Source: Archilochus colubris (Eukaryota; Chordata; Aves; Apodiformes; Trochilidae). From it: a stretch of 64,000 nt of DNA. Below are positions 40,541 through 54,144 of this stretch, one piece after another. The stretch covers positions 8,569,127 through 8,633,126 of the forward strand of contig CM041092.1 in NCBI GenBank assembly GCA_023079485.1, in the 5' to 3' direction. The notes under the pieces are model-generated. The model was not told the DNA's origin and ran no database searches. It worked only from the letters and a program-made list of their open reading frames with translations. How positions within the stretch are numbered: position 1 is the first letter of the stretch; each line of letters opens with the position of its first letter. The position numbers and the translations under genes are program-made.

Positions 40541-40860
40541 TGTTGCAAGACGAACCTCTCTTAAGGCACGGTGCTCTGAGGTCCAACAGGTGTTCCAGCA
40601 GAAGTGCACAAACAGTGCCCTGAGTTGGTTGCCCTCAGGACTGGTCAGCCTGGCTCGGTGCTACTGCTCCAGATTCGACCAACCTCTCTGCTGTCTTGCT
40701 CAGGAGTGAGCTGAGCTTGTGTCTCAGGCCTCACCTTTTATTGGCCCCCTAATCCTGCTCATGCGCAGTTGGGGCCCACCCTAATCAGGCACAGGTGGGC
40801 TTAACACAAGCTCATTACTACCTGGTAATTAGTGGCACCTGGTTGCCTCATTTCACTACA
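40541..40860 (-). mobile_element. solo LTR of an endogenous retrovirus (ERVK-like by 6-bp duplication)
   Basis: A 320-bp unit bounded by TG and CA, with short imperfect terminal inverted repeats (TGTTG at the left, CTACA at the right). It is flanked by a perfect 6-bp duplication GACTGG. It is visibly richer in G, C and CpG than the AT-rich surroundings (for example GCGCATGAGC on the minus strand). Read on the minus strand, CCAATAAAAGG at 40734-40744 gives a CCAAT/TATA-like element about 120 bases from the LTR 5' edge and also supplies an AATAAA hexamer, so transcription would run on the minus strand. No internal gag, pol or env and no second LTR is present. The element is thus the product of recombination between two LTRs of one provirus. 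Intact duplications and retained CpGs suggest a fairly recent insertion. The exact LTR subfamily needs a repeat library. Confidence 0.88.
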
Positions 40861-40866
40861 GACTGG
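40861..40866. repeat. target-site duplication, right copy (GACTGG)
   Basis: Exact repeat of 40535-40540, immediately after the LTR terminal ACA. The bases outside the two copies differ (G before the left copy, C after the right), so the duplication is exactly 6 bp. Confidence 0.88.
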
Positions 40867-43357
40867 CAACAACTGAATAAAACCAGGAAAACAAAAAGGC
40901 AGAGAGGTTTTTTGCTCCAGAGCATCACTGTTGTGGCAGGGACCCATTACCCACCTCTGGCTACTGAGGAGCTAATTCAGGAGCATGGATGGGAAGGTGA
41001 ATATCTGTGGGTCCAAAAGCTCAGTACCATTTGTATATTTGGATCCTGAGATGCAAATTTCTCCAAACTAGTTCTGAATGGATACCAAGGAGAAATCTAC
41101 ATCCCACATTTTCTGACTGGAAATCACTTTGATGTAGAAAGATAAAAGCTATCTGGTTTACATTCTGCCTTCCTTCCATGTACTTCATTTTGTCTGAGTT
41201 TCCAGTACTTTGGGTGCTTTTAGATGACATCTTTTACTCCATGTTTATACCAGGTATGCATACTAGAACCCTGGCCTTAGTGTGGGTACTATTTTGATTT
41301 TTCACCTCTGTTGGCCTTTAAAAGGGTCTCAATAATATTAAAAATCTGAAACAATTTTTTAGGATCAGAGATTGTCAAGCAAACATTAACTGAAGAGATT
41401 TTCTAAATGTGTTCATTTTACAAGAAAAGGAATTAATCTTCTGTCAGAGACTGCAATCTAACTATAATCAGACAGGTTTAAAAAATAAATTGATATATAA
41501 TTTTTTTTTTCCTTAGTTGGAAACCATATTTTAAAGAAGAATTGAATGTTTAACTTCTAAAAAGAAACAGAAGACTTGCACATACAAGTCTTTTAGCATT
41601 TGACAGGCATGGAAATTTTGTCTGAGTAGAGATTGATTTGCTGCCAGCTTGCTGCAATTAGGAAGTAATTAGCATTCTTTCAAAGTGAGGACCAGAAGAA
41701 TGGCCTGAGGTTGACATTCAGTTCAGTGAATGAGCAAGAAAATTCGTGTCTCCTGTTTTTGAGTAGGTGATGATACAATTTGGAAAGAGCTGGCTCTGCT
41801 GGAACTTTTGCTGCCTCTAAGGCCAAACTCAACACACACAAAACAGAGACTTTTTTAATTAGGGAGCACAGGACTGTGACTGCTACAAAGAAATCTGCCA
41901 GTAGGTTTTTCTGAGTAGCCAACATTTCTTCCTTGTCTTTTAAGATGGTGCCTTACTGGCTTACTGCCCTGGAAAGCTCAGCACATTTGTGCACTACAGA
42001 TCCTAATGCTCTGAAGACCAGTCCAAAGCTCTCATGTACTTTACATTCTACTTTCTATATAGTGTGGTTTTTTTGGTCTCTTTTTCAGGATTTTTTTTCA
42101 TTTCAATCTCTGTTCAAAGGTACGCAGCAGCATTGAATATGTGGCCAAATACTTCTAATAGGAAAAAAAAAATAAATCTTTAAATCCAATATATCAAATT
42201 AGTTCTCTGTTCACAAATGCCAACTTTAAACTTTATTGTGAGCTAGTACTGCAACAACCTGTAGTAAATGCAAATGTAAGTATTCTGCTCATACCATCAC
42301 CTGTTACTTTTGCTATTTTAATTAGCAGTCTGTTAGGAAACTTGCTGGCAGGTATAGAAACTGAGAACATAGAAATATTCAAAGTCTTGAAGAAAAACCA
42401 TTCCATATTGGAAACAAAGAAAAATGCAGACCAGTGATCTCTCATGTGCTTTTTGTTGCAAGTTTTGTATTTTTATGTCTAGACCAGGAAAGAATTAAGA
42501 CATCAGAAGACAAAGGCACTCCGATTCTGCATTGAAAATAGTAACTACTAAACCATCCTTTCTCCCAGCATCATCTTTGGATAACCACTTCTTGGAAGAA
42601 GGGAATAGAGAGTGAATAATACAATGCAGTTTAGGAGAAAGTGACCTGAACACAGGTCTGGATATGTAAAAAATTATACACATTTTTCTCTTTTTCTTTA
42701 TTTGTCTGTAAATATCATGTATCCTAATAATGACACCAGTAAATAGGATCTTACTGGAAACAAGCACATGAACTAATTAAGGATTTGAATTTTGATACCA
42801 CTAGCAGGTTATGGGGCTAGCCTCTAGGTCATGCACATCATTAATGGCTCTGAGTTACTTTCAAAATAGAAACACAAATATTTAACTAAACCTCACAAAG
42901 AGCAACAATAAAGGAGCAGAAGAAAAAGCCACCCCCAAATCTGAAACAAAGAGAACAGGAGGTTTTTTTTCTGACTAGAAAAATATCAGTGTACAGAGGG
43001 AATTCCATTTTAATTAGAACCTTGTTAGGTTTTAGTTCTCTGCAGCATCATGAAAAGGAAATCACAGGGGAAATGGTAGACAAGCCTATGTTAATGTTCT
43101 GCAACAACCACAATAGACAGACTGTGATTAAGGGTGAATTTGTACAAGTTTCCATTTCTCCCCTCTAAGGACTAAGAGCAGAAAAACTTTAAACATTTAA
43201 GAAAAAGTAACATCATCAGGAATGAAAGTTTTAACAAGCAACATGCTGGGAATACACTTGGTCTTAAAGACATGAAGAGCAATAACAATCTGAATATAAA
43301 TATTAATACAAATGCCTTCTAGTGTTGTTCCTTGTTTTGAAATCCTCCTTCACCCTC

Positions 43358-43408
43358 AAAAAAAAAAAAACCAAAACCAAGCAAAAGAAAACCAAACAAA
43401 ACATAAAC
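43358..43408. repeat. A-rich low-complexity tract
   Basis: A run of A followed by CCAAAACC and CAAACAAAAC-like units. A second A/C-rich patch follows about 90 bases downstream (43489-43518). Simple sequence. Confidence 0.7.
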
Positions 43409-45936
43409 AGACTAAAGACCCTTACTTTGTGTGAAGGCTGATGTTCTGGAGAGATCTTAAAACACAATAAAATCTCATTCAAGGGAACAAAAAAACCCCA
43501 AAACAAACAAAAAAAACAAGCCAAGGGGAGAACTTAGGAGGGTACTCAGTACAGGAAAAAAATGTCTTATTCTCTTGGAAAATATGCACTTAGGAAGACA
43601 ATAAAGGCTGCTGTAGTCACTGATGGAAGCTAAGATTAGTAACAGCCTTGCCTGACATGGCCATTGTGCATGGAGAATCCTTTGAGTGAACTTGCTTTTG
43701 AGAACTGTGCTTGGATCCCAAAGGGAAGCAGAAGAGTGAACTGAAGAATGAAAGGATGAAATGAAATAGCACATAAACTGGGAAAGTCATTGGTAAATCC
43801 TCATGCTTATGTTATTCCTTGACCAGCTGTGGTAGAGCTCTAGGATTTTATCCAGGAGACTACATTTACAGAAATTAAGGGTAGTAAATGTCTCATTGCT
43901 GAGTTTTTTCACTGGTGCTTCCTTGCTCTTCCTTTTTCACCTGGGAGCACAGTTTATAATGTCAGGTCAAGAGGAACTCTTTAGTTAAAACTTGGTCAGG
44001 ATTTGGACATTGCCCTTCAAGGGTGACAGCAGCTTGGTAAATAATTATATGCAACTATAAAATAAAATTAATGCTCAAGCCTTAGTTATCACTCACTGTC
44101 ACAGGGATGTACTGCGGCCTCAGCAGCTCTCCACACAAAAATTCTCTCAGAAGAGCTCTGGTAGAAAATGGATCTGTCAGAAGTGGCTAGATGGAGAAGG
44201 ACATAAAGAGGTCTTTAGTTTTCCAGTGAAATTGAGGAATAAAGGATGGGAATCAGCACAAAGAAGTTTGAGAAACAAGACAGGTTTTTTTGTATTCATA
44301 GGGATTATTAATTATTAGAGAACATTGCCATAAAAAGCTCTGTTTATCATGTCTTGTTGCCTTCCTATCAAGGCTGAAGACATCTGTAGAATAAACCATC
44401 ATGGAGCTGAAATTAGCAGGTTAAACAAAATAAAATTCCATGGCCTCCACTATGCTAGGTCAGAGAAAAGGACTGATTGTCGTAGTTCACCCTTAAAAGC
44501 TATGATTCCATAGTAAGAACAATTCCTAAAACAATGGAATGACAGAAATACATTAATTTTCTATTTTGATGAGGGTTAAAGGCTTCTTTCCCACTTCTTA
44601 ACCCCAAAGAGATTTGTCTTCCAAACCAACCCTTGAATCAACACAAACATCCCCCCAATGTCAGCCCCTTTGCTGATAAAGTGAAGAACACAGTTAAGAA
44701 TAAATGTCCCACAACTAATGGTTTATAACACAAACAAATTATTAAACGTGTTGTCACAATGACTGAGCACTTAATTGCATGCTTCCCACAAAAGAAAAAG
44801 CTTGTTGCAACTTTGAAAAGCCCACTTTGTTTACAAAGTTCATCTCTCTGTGAATGTAACAAAAAGATTCACTTATAAACTTCATCCTCTATCTTCCTTA
44901 ACTTGCAGGGAGCTTTAAAACAGAAAGAAAACAAAACAAAGCCTGAAAGAAAAACTGGTGTCTCATCTGGAATAAAAGATTATGGATGATTTGACAAGTT
45001 TAATAAAATATAATGAAGCTTGTTTTAAGGAGAAGCCCTGCAACCCCTTTTAGAGTAGATTATTTTATTTTCAATAATTGTCAAAGCAAGAAAAAGGACA
45101 CATTTTATTTTTTCAGTTTCTGTTGTTATCAAAGGGACTGGTCACAGGAAAGTTTCCTTCTGTCTCTCATCTTCATGCAGTTTTAATTTCAAACTCACTG
45201 GAATTTTCTTTGAATTTATCCATCTGCACAGTGTGAGATAGTACCTCCACGCCATTACAATCCCCAAATGAATTGTTCCTTTACCCCATTCAGAAAAATC
45301 AGCATTCTAACCTCCACATATCCCTCAAAACTGCCCAGCTGATGCACCACACCGGGCCAGAGCTCCTCTGCCCCTTTCCAACAGCATTTTTTAGATTTCA
45401 CAATCTCTCCCAGAGAGGAAAAACCCAGAGGGTACAGGTGAGACTGAGGGACACAAACAGCCAGGAAGCCCCACTGCTCTTTCCTGAACATAGCCAGAAG
45501 CTAGGATGAAATAGAATTTTTTTGGGTGCAAAGAGAATTCAGGAATACGGAGAAAGGAAGAGAAGAAACCAGCTTGCAGGCTGCTCCCACAACCTCAGGA
45601 AATGCTGCTGATGTGGCAGAGAAAGTTGCAGTTTAAAAGATGAGAAATCCAAGAAATTAATACATCTCCTGTTTTGCATGTATTCAGTTAAGTAAGATTT
45701 CATATAAGAATCAACCAATTCCCTTTCCAACAAAACACAAACAACTCAAGACCCTGAGATTTTGACTAATAGCCCATGTCAAATGGAGAGGGGGGATAAT
45801 AGCTATAATTTTAAGTTTCCATAATTGGATATAAGACCAACACCACTGAACGTCCTTGGGATCACAATTTCTTTTGGTAATAAAACATTCAGAATGGTTA
45901 TAGTGAGTGTTCTGAATGTTTATGAATATAACAGTA

Positions 45937-45964
45937 CGTCCGGTTCCGCAGCGTGCAGGCTGCG
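45937..45964. other. isolated CpG cluster in AT-rich DNA
   Basis: Five CpG dinucleotides occur within 28 bases (at 45937, 45941, 45947, 45952 and 45963) while the neighbouring kilobases are nearly CpG-free. A short inverted pair GCAGC / GCTGC lies inside. It is far too small to be a CpG island. It could be an unmethylated or conserved regulatory patch, or a recent insertion not yet decayed. No known binding site was assigned. Confidence 0.5.
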
Positions 45965-48794
45965 TATAAGGGTGCTACATGCATTATTCATATTATGCAA
46001 GACCAAAAATAATTCCTCACTTCATTCTTATGGATTTATAACCTAAGATGAAGAGACAGTCTCTCTCTTACCAGAGATGTTTATTCTGCTCTCAGAGTCT
46101 GTTCATGAGTCTTGTGCCGACACAAAGCAGAGGATGTGACCTAACGAAACAATCACTATGAAAAATAGTTAACTGCATTTCTAAGCACATTGGTTAATCT
46201 CAGAACTAAAAAAACACACCACACTCTTGTCTTCATATGCAAAACATCATGTGTTAAACATAACAGATGGAAATTAACTTTATATAAACTATCAGGTTGA
46301 TAAATTGGAGTAGGAACACAAATCAGTGTGTAAATGAGCCAGATTTTTTTTTCATATTTCCTATTATTCTTCTGTGTCCTGAAGCTCTACATTTGGAAGC
46401 ACATTAGCTTAAACTATTTTTGTGAGGCAAAAAAACTTAAGCACTGGCTGAGGGTGAAATTTCATCCTAGTATCCATGACTGCCTGAATATCAAAATTAA
46501 TGAAGATGTATTTGCAGATCCCTACCTATGACATGCAATGACACTAATCAAAATATTGTGCTCTCCAGTGCTGTCTCAACACCTTCCATCTCTTGAACAA
46601 CTGAGGAGATGACAATTCCCTTCTTAGGGAAGCTTTTTGGTTTTGTTTCATTTTATCCAGTGTCCTACAAAATACATTTCAATTCAGAATGTACTGAAAT
46701 ACTGTTTGTGCACCAAGAGTATTTATCAGTTGATATTCCGAAAAACTATAGAACAGTAAATATTTGTTTGCTATAAGTTGATTTATTGCTTATCAATTTG
46801 GTTTTAAATCATGCACATTATTCAGCAATTAACAAAAAAACCTGCCTAAGGCAGGCACTTGGAGAAAATCTTCACAAACAAGATGAGAAAGCTTGAAATA
46901 TTTCATTCCGAATTTTTCAGATAAACTGTTTAAAATTTTGTCTTAAAAAATGCAAAACCCCAAAAAGAACTCAAATCAAATTGATATAACTTTGGAGGAG
47001 GAAAAATATGGGGAAAAAACTGTATCAGCCCCAAAAAATTCATTTGGAAAACCACAACCAGAATAAGAGGATTAGTGGCAGATTGCAGAAATTGGAAGAA
47101 AAAGTATGAGAAACAGTACAAGAACACAGTGAATGTGACCAACCTGCTGAGCTGAGATCAAGGACTTTCCTGAGCCACATGATATAGAAATAGACCAGGA
47201 TGCTTTGTATAAATCCCAAAACTGTGAAACTGTTTAACCTGTTCTTAAATCCCTTTCCACTTCTGACCTAACAATTTCCATTAATAACATCTCATCCAAC
47301 CTCATTCACAACAGTTTTGTAAGGTATTTAATTATCCATTAATTCAATCAGTAATATTAAGTGATAGGTGATGCAGTACCTAAGAATCCACACAGCCTAC
47401 AGAGTAGCAGTTTTAAGCATTCAAAGCACTTTTTAGGGCAGTTTTGTCAGATGAAGTCATGCACATCTGTCCCCATGGCCAGGCAATGGCAGCTGGCCCC
47501 AGCGAGGTCTCCTTGGGACATCATCTGCTCAGCTGTTGCTTCATGGAGCAACCAGTCAGACTCCAGCTGAAAAGCTCTGTGAACAACCAGTCCTGCAATC
47601 ACACCACGATGTGTGCTGTTTATATGTCCCTCTTGAGACTTTGAAAACTTACTTTTTAAGCATTCAGTTTGACAGGTGTTTTGATGTATAAATCATACCC
47701 TTAAATTATGTCTGAAACTTCTTAGGTGCCTGACAAGAAGCACTGAGTAAGGGTGCCACTCATGCAGAAAAGTGATGAAAATGAGACAAAAAACCAACCT
47801 TGTCTGACCTTGAATGTGGCACAGGCACAACCATAGATAGGAATTCCCTGTGTGAGGCAAACAGAATAGATCTGCTGTGGCTTGACCAAGGCAGAAGAGT
47901 TTTGTGTCCAGCTGAGTCCATCACCAGTTCTCTCTCTGTCGTGGGCTCACTGTTGACAAGCTTCTTCATGTTCCATTTCTAAAGCATGGCTTTAAACATT
48001 CTATTATCTTGTTTCCATTAAACAGTTTGCAGCTTATATCTATTCACTGCCATTATGTCCAATAAAGATCAAGCCTGAGTCAGAAGAAATTGTGAATCCT
48101 TCGCATTACAATAGCCAGAATACATCTGCCCCATCCTTTTATTTCACATTTTAGTCAATGTTTCAATTTTTTGCAGCATAGCAGTGGCACTTTTCCAAGT
48201 GCAAATCCAATTAGTCTTTTCGTTATGTGACTGCAATGCAGACTATAACAAAATAATTTATTGGTTTTGATGGCAGTTATTTAATCTGAGCATAAGTAGA
48301 AGTGCTTATTTGATCATTCATCTAGGAACGAACATCTTGTCACAGTTTTACTGATGAGACAATTTGATTTTATTTTCATTTGCTATTAGAGACTGAACAG
48401 TGGAACAAAATTATATTTACTGTTTCCAGTTAAAACTGAAGAACTGAATTTCTCAGTTTAGTCAACGAGACAGAGAGAAAGCAGGAAGCTCATGTATATG
48501 TTGGTGCTAAGATTGTAGTAGAATATAAGCACGTGCTATAAACAGAAAGACAGTAAAACATAATCAAGGAATATTGTGGTGTCTGAAAGAAGAAGAAAAA
48601 AAACAAAAAAAAAACCACCAAACTACAACTTCCAGAATTGCAAAGAGAATTTTAACAAAGATTGATGGCAGAGTCGTTGCCAAGCACTAAATACACCACT
48701 TCTGATCATCATGCAAAAATAGTCCAGATTCTGCAATTGGGCTTTTAAAAGATATGACATGACTGACATTGAGAAAAGAACATATCTGCAGGGC

Positions 48795-48811
48795 TTTTTT
48801 TTTTTTTTTTT
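48795..48811. repeat. homopolymer T(17) tract
   Basis: Seventeen consecutive T residues after GGGC and before GGCTC. Treated as a mononucleotide repeat. No adjoining retrocopy body was recognised. Confidence 0.8.
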
Positions 48812-49623
48812 GGCTCATAAGTGTTTCTAGGAATTCAAGAAGTTTTATCTTACTCTCCTTTGAAACCTACTTCACTGTTGAGACCAACAATTTCCCTGGC
48901 TCTTCAGGTCAGGGAAAAAGTGTATTCTGCTGTTTTGAATAAAATTATCGTGCACAGCATAAGTTAATACAGCTCAGATCTTCAGAAGCATCATATAGTT
49001 TTTGCAGCCTAATACCTAAGAAATGAAACAGACAAATTGTCTTCACTCTTAAGTTGAGGATCGTGTTTGATGTGTTTTGTAAATGAGGAGCAAAGCATGG
49101 TTAGAGAAAAATGCTACCACACTGGTATGTATATTTTTAGCATACTACTATTTAATACATTTTTTAAAAATGGCTTTTTAAAGGAAAAAGCACCTCTCTG
49201 AGGGAGTTGCCTCTCATGTGAGCTATACTTCATCATGTGCTTGCACAGCCCAGGACCAACAATCTGTCCGTACAGCCATACAGGCAGTAAAATTCTTCCT
49301 GCACCAGCATCATATGGGGTGTTGGAGAATAGTTTGTTTGTCACATATGCTCTCTAAGTGTGAAGTCATTCAAATGAAATGAAAGACAGTCTGGTGTAGC
49401 TCATTCATTAATTTTCACAGCAGTTGGTGCCCTGTTGGCATTTCAAATTAACATAAGGAAAAGTTCAAGAGATTTAGCTTCATTTCAAATCATGTCTACT
49501 ATGATTTTCAAGAAAAGTTACAGAAAGATTAAATTGCATTAGTAAAAGCTAATTGCAGAGCAAAAGAGAAGAATATTAAATGCTAAGGACTGAACTAATT
49601 TCAGAGTAATTTTACCAGCTGAA

Positions 49624-52600
49624 TCATCCCCTACGTGAAAGACTGCACTCAAGTTGCTGCCGTAGTGACTGTGCATCACTGTGCATGGCTGAAACCCCTA
49701 AAGATCCTGGTTGTGAGTGTGGAATGACAAACTGAAAAGCAAGGATTTCATTCCTGTTCCTTTCATAGCTCCAGGACTTCCCAACCTTCTTTGCAACTGG
49801 ATGCATTATATAAATAAATCCCCACAAGCCTTCAGTTCTAATGCTTATAAAAACCTCTTCAGGGCTGCTGGAAAGCTGCAGAGCTTGAAGTACACACAGA
49901 GTTCTTATGGTGGGGCTGGAGTTTCCTGACATTGGCCTTTGGCTATTTGTACTTAAAAGCCCCACTAACATTTTTTGTATTAAGCTATATCCCAATCTGA
50001 CCATGAAATAGGGAACCCGCATTAAAAAATTTCCATCTTGAGTGTAATTGCAGCTCCATATCCATTTCTGCAAGGGCTGGGTTTTTTGCCTGTCCTGGTT
50101 TTGCTAATTTAGGAACAGAAAATACATCAGTTTGAGAAAAATTGCCATTAAGAGAACTAAAATACACCTGTTCTTGCTATATAATGGAACATCCAATGCA
50201 CTTTATGCCTTACTTCCTTGTTTTAGGGGGAATTTCTGCATGAAAACAATGCAGTGTCCAATGAAAATTCAAAAAGAGGAACAAAAGGTGATAACATTAG
50301 GAAAAATTGAAAATTGTAGCCAGTCATTATCTAATTACAAATCAGAGAGCTATTAATGAAGTTGGTTTAGAGCTGACAAAAGTACTGAGGTGCTTTTTCC
50401 ATATTAGCAGTGCAGATGGCTGCATTTAAGCATTTCCCTTCTTTATAGTGGAGAAATGGAGAGAAAGTTCTTCCATGCTGTGGCTTAGCTTTTTCTTTGA
50501 AGGAATCAGAAGAGGTTTGGGTTTTGTTTTTTTCCTCATTATCTATTTATTTTCCTGTTGTGCATAGTCTAGATGATATTCAAAGTCGGGATGGTTGAAT
50601 CTTACTGAATGCTACTGAGAACCAAAAACAAGGCACTGGCAACCTTGACATGGTACACGGGAGGGATTACTTATTAGGTGGAAGGAAATTATTAAATTTG
50701 GCATTTTTCCAAAAAGATTTTACCTAAGGGCATTGCAGTGGCACCCCATCAGTCTGTATGTGTTGACAAATAGAGAAATTCTCAGAGGAATAAAGCATTT
50801 CATTGAAATTCTTAAGAGATTGATTTCCTTTAGACAAGAATGACAGCAGGCTGATCGTTTATGTGATGAGGAGAATTCAAAGTTAGAGTTAGATGGAGAA
50901 ACAATAAACGTCCAGTGGTACTTCACAAATACTTCATGCCACAGAAGAGGGAGAAAGCATCTATAAGGATGACATTTTATGCTTGTTATATTCAAAGCAT
51001 GGGAGGAACACTGAGTGCCTCTCTGATCTTAGTAGACACAGAAGGACTGCTGTGGCTTGTTTTCAAAGTAGAAGCTACATCAACAAAACCATTATCACAT
51101 TATGGGGGCAGTTTCAGAGGGCATAGTAAGACAGGATGCTGTGGTCTGCATCAGTCCTAGCACAGCCTACATTTTAACTGCTGAAGCTTTTTGTTCTTCA
51201 GGCCTCCTTGAAACTTTCTGTACATACATGGGGATAGTTTGAATGTCGTTCCTGTTCCCTGCCTGCCTTTCAAGTCCTTAAAGATGCTTTTAGATTAATT
51301 CCCTCTACTTCCTCACCACATACACAGAGGCACTGTCTCATCCACAGGTTCAAAACTGCTCCTCTGATATTCAGAAATTACCAAAGCACCAAAAAAGCCC
51401 TTGGTAGAGATTCTATTCAAATTTCTGCAACCTGTAGATTGAGTGTTTTACAAATAGTTGAAAACATCCAGCAATATGCCCCATGCACTATGCAAAAGGC
51501 AGAGATCACAAAAAGTTTAAGGTTCTTCCTCTCTTTTACCTCTTTCAGATCTTTGCATTTGAACTGTGATTTCCTCAGAAGCCAAAGCATTACCTTACTT
51601 GTGCAATCACTTCTGTAATGATTTTGCAGTGCATCTCTAATTTATTTGATTGAATGCAAACAGCCATAGCTACAAATTCTACCTAGGACCCAGAATCATT
51701 TGGATCTGTTGGTTTGGGAAGCTACAGCAGTGGAGTTATACCCATACTGCACATACAACAGAACTTCCACACCTTCCACTGGGGTGATGTTTGCAAGTTT
51801 ACAGTTCAGATAACAGGTACTGATCAACTTGGGCAATACCTTATGTCATCTGCATTAGCACAGACCAAGCTTGAAATCTACAGAAAAATAATAAACCCAT
51901 GCAATGGAATGAAGGAATGCTTAAAATGCAAAGCCAAAGAATTCATTTCTGCACAACTGATGCAAAGTGATGGGTGAGGGTTTCACCAGCTTTCAAACAA
52001 ACAGGAGAGACAAAGCAAAATGGGAATGTAACAAAACTCTCACTGTCTCAAGCTGTTGTCTCATCAGTCTCAACAAGCCAGGCAAAGTCATGCTAAATGA
52101 AAGGCTGGGACTGAGGATCCCCAACTGCTGTCTGACATTTCAGCTCTGAAGTTAAAGGTTTGCTCCTTCAGATTTGCCTCTATATTCTCCAAATTAAGCA
52201 TCAGGAATGTTTTTTCAGTTAGTTTTAACAAGGTTCCAAAGTAATAAATAAAAAATTTTAAAAATAGCATTGATATCAGCCTAAACAATGCAAACTGTAG
52301 CATCTAATTCAACATGTCTGGAATTTATTACATTCATTACACACCTAGTGCTGAGACACAAAGCAGTCCTGAGGTGTTAGTCCCAGATCGGAAGAGATTT
52401 AGGAATTATGACACCTAGTGATTCACATCTCCCAGAAGATTTCTGAGAGTAATGGAAAATCTTGGAGAGTGACAAATTACCACCAAATCAACCAGTTCTT
52501 TAAGTGCAATTTTCTACAAACAAATCCTGTATTTTGGCAAGTGCTTTTGTTTCTACCAGCAAACATGATAAAAGCAGGGGTAATAGCACAGCCTCAGGAA

Positions 52601-54144
52601 ATGTTGCAGCATTTGGAGTATTTCACAAGTGTTTAAAGAGCTTTTTTTCCTAAGATGGTGAATTCCCTGATATTTAAATATTTTGTGGAATCATACAGAG
52701 TTCCATATTTTTGGTATTGAGCTAGGATAAGAATGGCATTTCTGGGAAAGTCACAACACCCCAAAAAAACCCATTACCCTGTTACTGTCCCAATTCTTTA
52801 CTTGTTGCAATACTTAGTGGGCCAACACAACAATAACTTTAAGAACCTGGACCCAGGACCTCATATCTCATTAATAACCACATGTTCTGCACAACACAAC
52901 ACACTGCTTAATAAACACACTATTACAATTTCATAGTAAGCAGAGTGTCTGGGGAAACCAATCCCTTACAATGTTCTGTGCAGGCCTGAAATCCCTTTCT
53001 TCCCCTGAGGGAAATCATGCAATGCCAGAAGTTTAAATGGACTGTGAGAGCAAATAGAGTTCTGTTTGTATCAAGAAGACAAAAATAAGATCTCATTGGT
53101 TGCAAACCCCCTTACACCCACACCCTTTAACCACATTGAACATAAACTTAACTCATTTTTGCAGCAGAAAATTATTGAGAGTTTGGGGTTTCTCCCTCCA
53201 AAGAAAGGAACTCCACCATGAAATCAGTACAGTCATCACATGGCCTGATACTAAAAAAAAAACCCAAAACATGATTTCAGTTATTATTAATTCCTTAATC
53301 TGGAAAGAACTGTGGAAAAGGCTCCAGAACCGGTCTTCAAAAACAGCACTTTTAAATCCATCTTTGTAACTAACGAGAGGACAGAATTAAATCAGAATTA
53401 ATTCAGTTGCTGTCCATCTTGTTAGAAAAGTTGTGATTATCCGTAGAGCAGCTGGTCCCACTTGGAAGTTTCAATGAAACAGTTTGATAGGCAGAAAGAT
53501 CACAGACCTTTACATTTTAAAAGCCAAATATAGGCTTGTTTGGAAAGAAAAGGACTAAATTGTAAATAGACAGAAGCAACAAACAGAATTTGAAATTCTT
53601 TTTCTCAATGACAAATACAACTCTGAATCCTATTAATCAAAGAGTAAGCAGAAGAAAACATTACTTTTCCTAGAAGAGGCTTTTAAAGCTTTTAAAAGGG
53701 ACTGTTTTACTAAAACAATGCAATATGGGTGTGGATTTTTCCCCCATTATTACATCTTCTGAGCTCAAATAAAATCAAAATGAAGCACTCTTACAGACAG
53801 TGGATTTACCTACTTATGATGACACAATTATTATGAAATGGAGAAATCATGCCAGGAATGGGGTAGAAATGATTAAACAGACAAGAATAAGCATTAAAGT
53901 CTGATTGTAATGCTGTACCATGGTAGCAGACCTTTTATATAAAAGGTGATGGGAAGATGTGTCTCCCACTCCTAATGATGATAAGCAAAAAGTTGACACA
54001 GAGAATCTCTGCAGGAGCAGCAAAGACCTCCTGCAGCTCTGACAACAGTTTACATCCATAATCATGAATAAAATTGCACAGAAAGTATATTAAATGTGAT
54101 AAATAATGCTGCCACCCAACTTTCATCAGCAGCTTCGAATGCAC
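49624..54144. other. non-coding stretch with the longest open frame of the window
   Basis: The minus-strand frame 49624-50073 runs 149 codons from Met to stop, the longest in the window. It shows no signal peptide, clear membrane segment or familiar motif. Its composition is mixed, and overlapping shorter frames exist on both strands. I regard it as probably fortuitous or as part of an old unrecognised repeat. The remainder holds only short frames and no recognised repeat. Confidence 0.5.

Larger units (their letters stand above)
40867..49623. other. non-coding stretch, no gene recognised
   Basis: No gene recognised. It contains A-rich CAAA-type tracts (43358-43408 and about 43489-43518), an isolated CpG cluster at 45937-45964 and a T17 run at 48795-48811. 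The mirrored 78-codon open frames at 45255-45509 on opposite strands have no recognisable domain and are probably chance. The segment 48220-48330, with several ATTA-type words, resembles conserved non-coding DNA only loosely. Confidence 0.55.

Noticed and set aside
45255..45509. 78-codon frames on both strands over the same bases.
   Set aside because: Mirrored open frames without a domain or splice context are expected by chance in a slightly GC-richer patch.
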